Shown here: in pieces, positions 11,901 to 22,100 of the stretch | Layout: each line of letters starts with the position of its first letter | Numbering within the stretch: position 1 is the first letter of the stretch | Assembly (NCBI GenBank): GCA_000611775.1 | Contig: KK106983.1 | Location: 3,158,808-3,222,807, forward strand | DNA: 64,000 nt | DNA from: Umbilicaria muhlenbergii | Lineage: Eukaryota; Ascomycota; Lecanoromycetes; Umbilicariales; Umbilicariaceae | Direction: 5' to 3' | Position numbers and translations under genes: made by a program | The notes under the pieces: model-generated | Databases searched by the model: none | Seen by the model: the letters and a program-made list of their open reading frames with translations, nothing else | Told to the model about the DNA's origin: nothing

Positions 11901-12940
11901 GTGAGCAAAAATGATATTAAATCAATTATATGAACTGCAGAGTTCAACAAACTCTCTTTATGAAGTGCTGATGATGACAATTAAGGACAAGGAAAACTTC
12001 TTAAAGACTGCAGTTGTACATCACCTCATCACAGAAGAATAAAATGCAGGTAAAAAAATAATATTCTGCTGCATGTCTCTCATCAGCACTTTAATTTTAT
12101 ACTGAGTAAGTTCATCTTTGTAAATCAGCTAACTCTTCTCTGCTGATAAAACAGCATTAATGATGAAGATCTTGATTATTATGTTGACAACTGATCATGA
12201 AGCAGTTCCTTCACAATGTTATTAAAGAATGATCAGCATTGATGCATGAAAGCCTCTTCAAGATTAAGGTAATGAAGATCATGAACCTCTTTCAGAAGGA
12301 GCTCATGATGTTGACAGCTCATTTAAAAGAAAGACTGCTGACTTACATTATGTCAATGATGAAACTTATTGATGTAGGTTATACACTGCACAAGACTCAA
12401 ATACAGGTTCAGTTTAAACCTGAATGAATGAAACATGATCAACAACAAGTGAAGAAACAGGTCAACTGAATTAAGCAGAAGTAATCAACACTGATATATG
12501 CAATTCAATGTTAAGTGTCAGATGTAGAGAGGGTCATATATGATCATCAGCATCATCAGATGTGATTAATGAACTTAATTAACTGAAGATGTGTTTCAAC
12601 AGGGCTTGCAGGACAATGTCAATGATGAATTATAAATCATTGCATCAGAAGATAAGTTATCAGAAGGACTGAGGCAAATGAATATCATATGAGAGTGTTA
12701 AAGCATTGTCTTGAGCAGTCAGATAACATATCATAATTCACAATGCAAGCATACACTTAAGATTAGGAATTGTTCTCTATAATTGCATCATGAAGTATCA
12801 GCACTTAATAACAAAGTCAGTGACATGCTCTTTCACATATGTGAAATATAACATCAGGTATACAGACTGAGCCCTCTTTAAATTACTGTAATTTAAAAGC
12901 ATTAGTTTTGAGATCCCTCACATATCATAACACATCAACA
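8960..12940 (+). pseudogene. element X1 coding remnant with SNF2-like helicase motifs
   Basis: The plus strand carries a long decayed coding region. At about 10447-10490 it reads Y-S-Y-Q-A-F-x-V-F-x-M-M-K, as in the Q-motif-like start of SNF2/RAD5-type ATPases. At about 10503-10545 a G-G-x-N-T-D-D-I-K-L-S-K block lies where the family has G-G-x-x-A-D-D-M-G-L-G-K-T; each codon difference is a C/T or G/A change. A W-K-E-K-W block near 10660-10680 fits motif Ia surroundings. The open stretch 12239-12427 belongs to the same strand. A possible start near 9519 (M-K-D-F-E-I) is shared with X2. TGA stops are scattered throughout. SNF2 ATPases remodel chromatin or move with some mobile DNA. Whether this is a host gene copy or a transposon gene is open. 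Confidence 0.45.
9361..9560 (+). repeat. leader shared by elements X1 and X2
   Basis: About 150-200 bp around aagctgttgagtgaatt and cagtgaacat match 17340-17502 plus 24334-24400, where the X2 copy was split by Gypsy A. The match covers the presumed leader and the first codons after the ATG near 9519. Downstream the two bodies no longer align by eye. Confidence 0.65.
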
Positions 12941-12942
12941 AA

Positions 12943-13012
12943 CAGGGGTGATACTCAGTTCATTGAATGTGAAATCATGATTCAATGAACGCAAAATGTG
13001 ATTCAATGAACA
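12943..13012 (+). repeat. hAT-like terminus with TTCATTGAA motif cluster 2
   Basis: The stretch opens CAGGGGTGATACTCAG, resembling the CAGGGGTG-type ends known from fungal hAT transposons. Two copies of gattcaatgaac follow, with a variant before them. The eight bases before it are tcaacaaa. I found no matching right end with CACCCCTG, so the element length and the target duplication cannot be confirmed. Confidence 0.4.
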
Positions 13013-13199
13013 TAGAACTTCAATTGCATGAATGCATGTGATTAAGATACTTGTCAGTAAAGCTTTATCTCACTTATTCATTGTCTGCTCACTCAATTGA
13101 ATTAGTAGTCTCATCACATTTATTAATCATTTATCATAATCACCTTACATATTACTACAGCTGCACTTTCACCTTGATATTATCAATGTGATTTGAAAT

Positions 13200-14160
13200 G
13201 AGGTCAGTTGATGTGTGATATGAAGTCACTACTCAAGCAAGATTCAGAAACATGAAGATGATTATAATATCTGAGTTGAAGAGAGGATCTTAAACAAGAA
13301 AGAAGAGTACAGAAGGAGAAACTGCATGATGATATAAATCATGTTTAAGCAGAGCAGGCAGTCACTATTGTAGACTTTGATAAGCTGAGTCACAATTTCT
13401 ATGTTGTTCAAGCTCAATTTCAAGAATTTATGACAAGACAAGAGTGAAGGCTGAATTACATGCAGTCAACTCACTCTGAATGAAATGAAACAGTTACCTT
13501 GAAGTCTTATGAGTTGAAATTCAGGTGTATGAAAGTCATGAGTGAAGATCACTTGTCATATTGTGAAGAGACAATTGCATGAGATCATCATGATTAAAAT
13601 CAACAAATTATCACTGGCATCATCAGCCTCACATTGAATATTGCTACGCTGAAGGTATCCTCTCACAGATACAGTAGTCAAGAAATGATGTCATCATGTA
13701 ATCAAGAAATGACGTCATCATGTTGCACTACTCAAGCTCAATGTGAGGCTGACTTTAATACTTGCAAGCAGTCAGTCAACATCATTCAAGTTGTGAATCA
13801 ACAGAGTTTGAAGCACTCATGATCAGCAACAGTAAAGTCATAAGCACTGTTTGCACAAGAAGATATGAGATTCATGAATCTTAATGACCTTGATTATGAG
13901 GCTTCAACATCAAGGAAAAAGTGACACCTCTGTAGCAGCAGTTATGTGAATTCAACAAGCAGAGATGATGAGATGAATGATGTCATTCAGATTACTACTT
14001 CAAGACTGAGGAGACAATATGACAAGCATTTATCATTATGACATCTGCTCAGGACTTTACTACAGTGAAGAAAACATATGCTTAAATGATCATAAGCTTT
14101 ACACTCATATCACACCTTCATCTTGCAGCAGCAAATGCTTCAAAGTTGATTAACCTCAAG
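13200..14160 (+). pseudogene. unrecognised coding-like remnant
   Basis: From about 13400 to 14160 the plus strand keeps one frame that is rich in Ser, Arg-derived Cys/His/Gln and Asp, with the open stretch 13634-13822. It contains a 24-bp tandem duplication (13678-13725) built around tcaagaaatgatgtcatcatg. The composition suggests a low-complexity, disordered region, such as a gag-like protein or a transposon accessory protein. I recognise no family. It ends in a different frame from the PRP28-like sequence that follows at 14169, so the two were probably brought together by rearrangement. Confidence 0.35.
13678..13725 (+). repeat. 24-bp direct tandem duplication
   Basis: Two adjacent units begin tcaagaaatgatgtcatcatg and tcaagaaatgacgtcatcatg. 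The single internal difference is a CpG/TpG change. The period of 24 keeps the reading frame. Confidence 0.8.
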
Positions 14161-14164
14161 AGCA

Positions 14165-15010
14165 GAACATGAAGAACCTCAGTTTTAAAAAACTGATTAA
14201 TAAGATTCTGAACACTCTGCCTGTTGCAAACATGAAGCTGAACTCAGAAGAGGCTGAGGATGTCATTGTGATGAGTCAGCACTTGAATGACAAAGATCAT
14301 TATAAACAATTAATGATGTACACAGTCACTATGCTCTCAGCTGTTGAGTGCATCATCAGAAAATATCTACATAAGCCTGCTATCATTACTATAAGTAACA
14401 TGAGTGAGGCTGTGAGGACAGTTGAACAGCATGTTGAATTCATTAATAAAGAAGATAAGAGGAAGAAACAGCTTTTGAAGATATTATCTTTAAAAGAATT
14501 TGCACCTTCAATCATCATCTTTGTTAATATCAAATGAAACTGTGATGCTGTTGTTAAAGATGTAAAGCATATGAGCTTTTCATCAGTCACTCTTCATGAT
14601 AATAAAACATAAGAGCAGAGAGAGGCTGTATTAATATTCATATACAATAGCACTACTGATGTTCTGATTATTATGAATCTCATCAGTAGAGGTATTAATG
14701 TGCAAGATGTTAATCTTGTGATTAACTTCAACATGACAACAAACATCAAGAGCTACATGCATTAAATTGATCATATAAGTCATGCTGACAAGAGCAGTGT
14801 TGCTATTATATTTCTTAACAATGAGGACGCTGATGTTATGTAAGATTTATTTATCAGTGATCAGTGACTTTTGAGCATTTTACTGACTTAATCTCTAGGT
14901 ATGATCTTAAGTAAATGTTGATAAAGTCATTAATCTCAAGGGTTCCTGAGGAGCTTCAGAAACATGAGGCAGTGCAATAAAAATCACAGAAAGACAGCAG
15001 GCAGAAGAAG
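14165..15010 (+). pseudogene. prp28: decayed duplicate of PRP28-type DEAD-box RNA helicase, C-terminal half
   Basis: The translation matches the C-terminal half of PRP28 (DDX23 in animals), the U5 snRNP DEAD-box helicase that swaps U1 for U6 at the 5' splice site. It starts just after the DEAD motif, at M-x-x-L-x-F. It then shows N-K-I-L-x-x-L-P-V, the T-M-L/P SAT-like motif III region (about 14325-14345), P-A-I-I-T-I, F-V-N-I-K (motif IV), T-D-V-L-I-x-x-x-L-x-x-R-G-I-x-V (motif V, about 14655-14705), H-x-I/R-x-x-x-A-x-K-S (motif VI, about 14755-14810), F-L-N-N-E-D-A-D-V-M, and R-V-P-E-E-L-x-K-H-E-A. TGA and TAA stops interrupt it, the first at 14535-14537. The N-terminal half, including the Walker and DEAD motifs, is absent. 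A duplicated host gene then mutated by genome defence fits best. Confidence 0.8.
14840..14898 (+). other. retained intron inside the PRP28-like pseudogene
   Basis: GTAAGA at 14840 and ctctAG at 14898 bound 59 bp, with a branch-point-like ctgac 13-18 bp before the AG. Removing it restores the order A-D-V-M then Y-D-L-K expected in PRP28. The intron interrupts the Met codon after its second base. Its presence argues for a DNA-level duplication and against a processed retrocopy. Confidence 0.7.
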
Positions 15011-15711
15011 ATTAAAGATAACAGTAACTTCACTGACAAGAGAGGCTGACAATGATCATAAGCACATGTAGTATTATCATCTAGAACATGACCTTCAGGA
15101 GGGCTTTAAGCAAGGTGATTAAAAATGATGCATTTGTCAAGTTAAAAGAACTGATAAGATCATGACACTCTCATCTCAGAACATATACTTTATACTCATG
15201 TGATTAAGATGCTGTAAGATTAAGTGTAAATAAATCAATTAATGATGTTCCTCATCTTACTTGCCTGCCTGAACTCATCACTTAAAATGTTGTAAATGAG
15301 CAAGATAAAAAATTTTTACATCTTCCTCAGTCTCATCCTGAGTCTAGAAAACTGAATTAACAACTCATGTTACAGCATCATAACTTCTCATCATTAAACA
15401 GACATTCTCACTACTCAGTAATTCACTTCTCACGCAGCACTGTGCTGATTTTTCATGTGATGAGTGATTACAGCTTTGATGGTACAGAGGAGGAGAACAT
15501 GAAACTTAAGAAGTTTAATATTGAAGTGATATGTTTAATAACATATATGCTGTTCACACTGATACAGCCTTGTTAACATGATGTTTAACTTGAGGATTCT
15601 GATAACTTTAAAAACTGAGAGAAGCTTGTCTGCACTGCAGAAGACTTGAAAGGAGGCTTTAATTAAAACTTTAATTCTCAGTTGATAATTGTTATATGAA
15701 AGATATATGAC
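15011..15711. other. unassigned stretch between the PRP28-like pseudogene and repeat R
   Basis: A 69-residue open frame at 15367-15576 (plus) has ordinary composition and continues weakly in frame on either side, with S-D-Y-S-F-D-G-T-E-E-E-N in its middle. I recognise no family. The rest holds nothing I can support. Confidence 0.25.
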
Positions 15712-16147
15712 TGATTCTTAACAAAGTTTTCATTGTTGTTCAGGTATTGAAAGAAATATGCATAATCTTTCATCAAGTTCTCTCATCAGCAAGCTTGTAT
15801 ACTCAGTGTATGTTGTTGAGCATCTGTCATTAATCATCATTTTAAGAAATATTCTGAACAGACTTCCTGACCTGACTACATCATGTCATTGCTACAGTTT
15901 GAACCCCTCTGTCTTCAAGACACAGTCACTGATTCTTAGCAAAGTTTTCATTGTTGTTCAGGTATTGAAAGAAATATGCACAGCTTTTCATCAAGTTCTC
16001 TCATCAGCAAGTTTGTATACTCAGTGTATGTTGTCAGGCACCTGTCATTAATCATCATTTTAAGAAATATTCTGAACAGACTTCCTGACCTGACTACATC
16101 ATGTCATTGCTACAGTTTGAACCCCTCTGTCTTCAAGACACAGTCAC
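15712..16147 (+). repeat. tandem duplication inside repeat R, copy 2 (218-bp unit, twice)
   Basis: Units 15712-15929 and 15930-16147 both run from tgattctta-caaagttttc to cttcaagacacagtcac. They differ mainly by C/T and G/A changes and have no visible length change. Only one unit is present in R copy 1. The open frames 15758-16051 and 15976-16206 are the same frame read through each unit. Confidence 0.85.
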
Positions 16148-16370
16148 AAATTCATCAGCATGAAGTTGATGAAATGCAGGTGTTGCCTTTTATGTCTTAT
16201 TATTAATACTCAGATCATCAGTCTTCACTTAAGATTACAGATTATCATGCATGTGAATGCAGCCTGACAATATTAAAAGTTGAAATGATATGAGCTCTGC
16301 CTGAGTCATCAGTCTCTTCTCAGCACACAAGAAGTATCAGGAATGTCATCAGTCATAAAGTTGCAATGAA
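15747..16370 (+). repeat. repeat R, copy 2
   Basis: This stretch matches 7555-7965 in the same orientation, with the additional internal 218-bp duplication. The shared tail runs through gatgcaggtgttgcc and aggaatgtcatca. It lies upstream of X2 as R copy 1 lies upstream of X1. Confidence 0.7.
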
Positions 16371-16861
16371 TACTTGCTAAAACTGATCACCTTCTCATGA
16401 AACATCTTGAGCTTAAGATTAACAAAAGAAGTCTTCATGATGTTTAAAAATTAACATCATCCTTCTGATCTCATTCACATTATACAGGTGTTTCACTGTC
16501 ATGATGTAAGTATCTTCAGAGTTGATAGTCAGGATTACATAAATGTATTTAAGTTGATGATACAGCTGTTCTGATACATTGAGCCTTCACTATATCACTA
16601 TAGGGTGAAATGCACAAAGAATAAAATAAAAACTCAGGATTTCTGCAGAATGATGATCAGTCTCTTTTTTCATTAATGTGTAATGTAAATATCTGTGAGT
16701 TAAGAGACACTTCAACTCTTTAAATCTTTTTCAATGACATTACAGCTTTCCTTGCCTGCATGATTTCAACAGATAGCATATACTAATGTAGCAGAACCTC
16801 AATCAAGATAACATGTCATAATTAAAATTATTAAGGAAGCACACACCCTTGATGTGTTCTT
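16371..16861. other. AT-rich unassigned stretch
   Basis: No coding frame, tandem repeat or terminal motif stands out. It lies between repeat R copy 2 and the third TTCATTGAAC cluster, as 7966-8200 lies between R copy 1 and the pyrimidine tract. Confidence 0.4.
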
Positions 16862-16920
16862 TTCATTCAATTTAATGAATGTGAGTTTGATTCAATGAAC
16901 ACATCTATCATTCATTGAAC
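16862..16920. repeat. TTCATTGAAC motif cluster 3
   Basis: This cluster holds ttcattcaa, ttaatgaatgtg, gattcaatgaac and cattcattgaac within 60 bp, in both senses. It precedes the pyrimidine-rich repeats of X2. The upstream cacacccttg is a poor match to a hAT end. Confidence 0.5.
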
Positions 16921-16964
16921 ATGCTTACAAGTGTTGCAGAACAGTGATTCAGATGTTTTTCATC

Positions 16965-17270
16965 ATTCATTAATTTGTTATCATCAGCAGCATCACATTT
17001 CTTCATGACTCACTGCATTAACACTCTTCTTGCCCCTCATTAACCTCTTCATTAAACACTTTTTTTAATCTTCATGACATTATCTTCTGCTTCTCTCATC
17101 AACATTTTCATCACAACTCATTCATTAATCTGCTATCATCAGCAGCATCACATTATTTCATAACTCACTTCATTAATGCTCTTCTTGCCTCTCATTATCC
17201 TTTTCATTGAACACTTTTTTTAATCTTCATGACATCATCTTCTGCTTCTCTCAGCAACACTCTCATCATG
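16965..17270 (+). repeat. tandem duplication upstream of X2, period about 155 bp
   Basis: Units 16965-17119 and 17120-17270 share attcattaat-tg-tatcatcagcagcatcac, cttcttgcc, cattaa/gaacacttttttt, and aatcttcatgaca. It holds the same relative place as the duplication at 8471-8881 but has a different unit sequence. Confidence 0.75.
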
Positions 17271-17339
17271 ATAATACACTGTAGCAATAGCTCATCATCT
17301 GACAGTCATTTTAAAATTTACAGTAAAAGATGAAGTCCT

Positions 17340-17502
17340 TAAATAAGCAGGAGTGAGACATAACATTTATTAATTAAACACATGAAACTCCTTCACAACC
17401 TCTCATTTAATCTCAGAAGCACTTAAAGCTGTTGAGTGAATTTAATAAATGAATCTGAGATCTCTTCTCCTCTACATCATTTATACTGTCAGTGAACATA
17501 AA
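17340..17502 (+). repeat. element X2 leader, left of Gypsy A copy 1
   Basis: The block aaagctgttgagtgaattt and cagtgaacataaa match X1 at 9430-9520. The X2 sequence resumes at 24334 after the inserted Gypsy A element, and the alignment to X1 continues across the junction. Confidence 0.7.
17498..17502 (+). repeat. target site duplication of Gypsy A copy 1, left
   Basis: The bases ataaa immediately left of the LTR are repeated at 24334-24338 immediately right of the other LTR. Confidence 0.9.
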
Positions 17503-17730
17503 TGTCAGACTATAGCGTCCCTTACTAGAAAGGGAAGTATAGTCAAGGTTCATGACAGCATGAGATATAAATGTATAAAGGTTATATGATTCTAATTATA
17601 TAAAACTAATAACTAAGGAATGAAGGTGAGATTAAGCAGTGCAGAGTTTTCATGTGACTCATTAACACTGTCAAGCCGCTTATAGGACGCATGCCCTACA
17701 TGAGTCTCAGATTGTCATTAACTCATGACA
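17503..17730 (-). repeat. 3' LTR of Gypsy A copy 1
   Basis: This is a 228-bp repeat with TG...CA ends, identical in length to the partner at 24106-24333 and to both LTRs of copy 2. Confidence 0.93.
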
Positions 17731-17979
17731 ATTACCTCCCCCCTATGCAGCAGCCCTTCAGCGCAGAAAGGTGAGTGACTGATAAAAGCCTCAGTTAACA
17801 GTTGAATTGATGACACAGCATCAACACTGATTAAGTGAGATGATAGCAAGATGAGCTTGTCACATGACAGTGAAAATCTTGAGGAGTGAAGAGGCAGCAG
17901 CAGAGTCATGACAGCATCAGCATGACAGCACTATGATAATATAATCAAGACCCTGAGTGATGATATCACAACAAGGGCT

Positions 17980-18860
17980 TCAGAATATAAATATTATCAA
18001 CTCCTCAGCCTTCTGTTGTCAACTTTTGTCAGAGCAGTGATTCATCATCACAACATCATCAATGCATTCTCAAGATGCATCATCTTCATCATTACAACAT
18101 CAGCCACTATGCCTGTAAGTCAGAGAAGCTGACTCTGCAGATGCGCTTTTAATGTGAGTTATCATATAACACTCATCAATTATCAAGCGCTCTGCTGAAT
18201 CTTATACACATCTTATTGAACCTTTCTGTCTCTGTTGTTCCCGTCGCTTCACGGATGATATGACTCAGGTATGTGATGTCAGGTTGAATGTTAAGTGCAC
18301 ATATTATGCAAATCTGCATAAAGCTTATCTTCTGATAAGTTTAACCTGCTCACCTGTTGCACTTCACTGATGATTTAAGGTTCCTGTGCAATTTATCTGC
18401 AAGGTAAACACCCTCATACATCTGATCAATAAGATTAACATCAACACTCCTCTGCCTGCTCTCCTGGCCGCCCTCAAGGCGCGTCAAAAGTGTTATAACA
18501 AGAAGATTACAGCGCATCTCTGTGTTGCTGACTGTCATCAGAAGCTGTTGAAATTGAAGTCTGCTGTCAAGGTCAGCCTCCTGCTCCTTAAGCAGATCAA
18601 ACACATCAACAACATCCTCAAAGGTATCTTGAATATCATGCAATATTCAGTTTAATCCCCTTCTCTTCACCTCTGACATGATGATTATGAATCACTAATG
18701 TGCATCTTATTCTAGAAGCGTTTGCCTGCCATTGTCAATGATGATGATGATGATGACAACAGAGATTTCTCTTCTTTCAAGTTAAAGAGGTCAGAGGAAA
18801 TGAAGGAGAGTGATGAAGATGAGAAGAAAGATGAGGATGACAATGATGAGTAAATTATTT
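17980..18860 (+). pseudogene. antisense accessory gene remnant of Gypsy A copy 1, Cys-rich
   Basis: This gene remnant is on the strand opposite to pol, between the chromodomain and the 3' LTR. A TATA-like tataaata lies at 17986-17993 and an ATG at 18109. A cysteine-rich stretch lies at about 18272-18345 (C-D-V...V-K-C...H-K-A). The 89-residue open stretch 18386-18655 is rich in Lys, Leu, Asn and Ile and looks helical, coiled-coil-like. A stretch at 18718-18855 encodes a run of seven Asp followed by a Lys/Glu/Asp-rich tail. No family is recognised. Family B and H elements have comparable antisense genes. It is broken and treated as a fossil; the stretches are described separately. Confidence 0.65.
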
Positions 18861-19139
18861 TTTACTGATGTTTTGCTGATTCTGTACAATAATTCCTTTT
18901 GCCTGCTTTGGTTCATCATGATGACAGTAATAATATTATGATTCTCATGTGCTTTTCTGATGATTCACCTTTCTTAATGAACTTGTCACTCTTGACCCTT
19001 GCTGTAAATCACTTATAAGGCCTCAATAAAACCTGTAAAACCTCTTGAGGAAAATCAGGAAAGAGTGTTCTTATGATGTCAGTTAAGTCTTTTTAAATCA
19101 CTTCTTCCTGTGCTCTTTTAATTTATTATTGAAGGCTGC

Positions 19140-22100
19140 ATGCATTTCCTGCACACCTTTTAAGTCCTTCTTTGACACTCATTGATCATATTCTTCTGGT
19201 CAACCCTTTCATCTCACTTTGTACAGGATTTCATTCCTGAATTTTCAGTGATTTAGTATCTCTTCAACTTCATATTCTTCTTCATCATCAATTAGCTCTG
19301 AAGGTGACAGTAATGATTTAAAGTGATCATCAACTCTGCACTGATATGACTTCAGGTAAGAGATGTGAAAGACATTATGAATTTGATAAATGAGCAGTAA
19401 AGTTAACTTGTAAGCCTGCTTCTCTATTAAGTCTTCAATCTGAAATGATTTAATGAATTTGTGAAACAGTTTCCTGCTTAAGCGCTTCTGTCATAAGTTC
19501 TTCATGAATAACATTATCAAGTCTCTCACATTATAGGTCTTGAGTTTATGTTTAACATCATAATATTTTGCCTGAGAATTAACTACATTTTCTCATCATT
19601 GTGACAGCACTTTTTATATGTCATGAAATCATTTCACTTGATCTTTGACTGTGAGTACCTTTTCTTTCCTGAAGTCATCCTTGACTTCAAATCTTACTTC
19701 TGAATGATAAGCATACATGACATAAAAAGAGCTGCACTCTATTGATGCCTGTGTTTCATTATTGTAAGTGAATTCTGTCAAGGGTAAAAGATTCATTCAG
19801 TTGTCTTGTTCATCTGAGCAATAATAATGAAGGTAATGTTTCAAGATTTGATTCTGCTGTTCTGTCTGTTCATTCATTTGCGGGTGAAAGGCAGTGCTTA
19901 GTCAGCACTTCATTCTTAAATAATAGCACATTTCTGATCAGAAAGCGCTTGTGAAAACTGATCTCTGATCAGAGACAGCCTCTTTCAGTACACTGAATCA
20001 GCATATTATTTCCTCATAGAACAAGTCAGTCAACTCTGTTGTCATAATCATTTTTGTGATTTGAATATACTGAGCCATTTTCATATATCAATCTACAATC
20101 ATTAAGATCACATCATACACGCAACCCCTGCATTTACTTGGCGGCAAGTCAGTGATAAAATTCATGATGACTTGCTGTCATGATCCTTCTGGCTGAGGCA
20201 GCGCCTGTAGCTCATCATAAAGATGATGTTTAAACACTTTTATCCTTTGACAGATGTCACATGATGCAACATAATCTTTAACATCTTGACTCATATCAAT
20301 TTAATAATATTTGCAGTCAATCAATTTAAGGGTTCTTTCTACTCTGAAATGCCCTGTCAAGGCATCATCATGATGATGTTTCAAGATCTCTGCCCTTACA
20401 GACTCTTCTTTCAAAATGTATATTTATTCCTCATGAAATAGAAGGTCTTCAGAGTCAACTCTTCAGAGACTTTCAGCTCTAGCCTTGCACTTCATTGATG
20501 TACAGTCAGCGTTGCGTGTCACTTCTACAAATGAATCATCATTTTGTAGAGTTTGAATCAAATCCCTTAAAGGTAGACTCAGGCTTTCATCAGCTGTTTC
20601 ATGAATGACAAGATCTCTTATCATCACATGTGAAATGAGTTGTTTGCAATCAACAGTTTCAGTGACAGGGTTAAGCTGTTTCACAGTTATGTCACAGTCA
20701 TCATGAGCAGATGTTTTGTCATCACTCCTTCAGCATTTTTTCTGAAGTTTAAGATCTTTAATTCTGATCATTCTCCTCACTCCTGCAAGCAACTGCCTCA
20801 CAATAAGGGCATATCTGGGTGAGAATATGTTCACAAGAGTGATTAACTTTCTCTGAAGCATTGAGAGTAATTTCTTTATAATTTCACTCACCTCTTTAAC
20901 ATCCCCGTAGTCTGATCACCTTGATGATGCATCAGCGGGGTTGATCTTTCCAGACTGATGCAAGATATTAAAATCAAAAGTAGTGAGCTTCATTGCTCAT
21001 CATGCCTGCTTATCATTTAATTCCTTCACGTTCATAAATCCTCATAAATTGTTATGGTCAGTCAATACCTCTATGATATGACAACTGCCTTCAAGATAGT
21101 GGCGTCAGTGTTTAAACATCATAATGATGACAAGGAGCTCTTGATCATGAGTTTCATATCAAGTCTCTGAAGGAGACAGCTTCCTTGATCAGAATGCAAC
21201 TGAATGTCACTCTTCACTATTCAACAGCTGAGACAGGATGCCACTGAGCTCAATGATTAACACATCAGTTTTCACCCGTATTCATAACTTTGAGTCAAAG
21301 TGAATCAGGATGAGCACTGTCATAAAGATTTCATGAAGGCAGTCAAACACCTCCTTTGCATCATTTGAGAATTCAAAAGGCTTAAACTTCTTTTCATCCT
21401 TGCTACCTTTCATAAGGTTTGTCAAGGGGGCTGCAACTTGTGAATAGCACTTAATAAAGCGTCTATAAAAGTTCACAAAGCTCAGGAAGACTTGTACTTC
21501 CTGAAAAGTCCTTAATACTGATCAGTCTTGTATGATGTTCACTCATCATGGATTCATCACTACACCTTCAGTTGTGATAATAAACCCTAGGAATTCCACC
21601 TTGATAATGAAGAATTCACACTTCTTAGGGTTCATGTAAAGTTGAAATCAATGAAGTCAGTTTAACATCTGCTTAACATGCTCTCAGTGTTCTGCCAGTG
21701 ATTCTGAATATATAAGAATGTCATCTAGATAAACAATGCAAAAGACATTCACAAGCCTCATTAACACTCAGTTGATGTAAGCCTGAAACATAGCCGGCGC
21801 ATTTGCCAATCTGAAAGACATGACCATATACTCAAAGTGATTGTAATGAGTGTGAAACACTGTTTTCCACTCATCACCCTTCTTGATGTGAATACAGTGA
21901 TAGACGTCCTTTAAATCTAGCTTCATAAATAGCTTGACTTCACTAAGCTGATTCAACATTTCACTTATAAGAAGTAACAGGTGCCTGTTCTTGATGATCA
22001 CCTTATTCAACCTCTGATAATCAACACATAACTGCAGCTCTTCATCTTTCTTTGAAACAAAAAGGATGAGTGCTCCTGCAGGGCTCATGAAATGATGAAT

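Noticed and set aside
18350-18643. 97-codon minus-strand frame across the Gypsy A accessory gene
   Set aside because: Its plus-strand counterpart has TATA, ATG and a conserved partner in copy 2; the minus frame is acidic/low-complexity and not kept open in copy 2.
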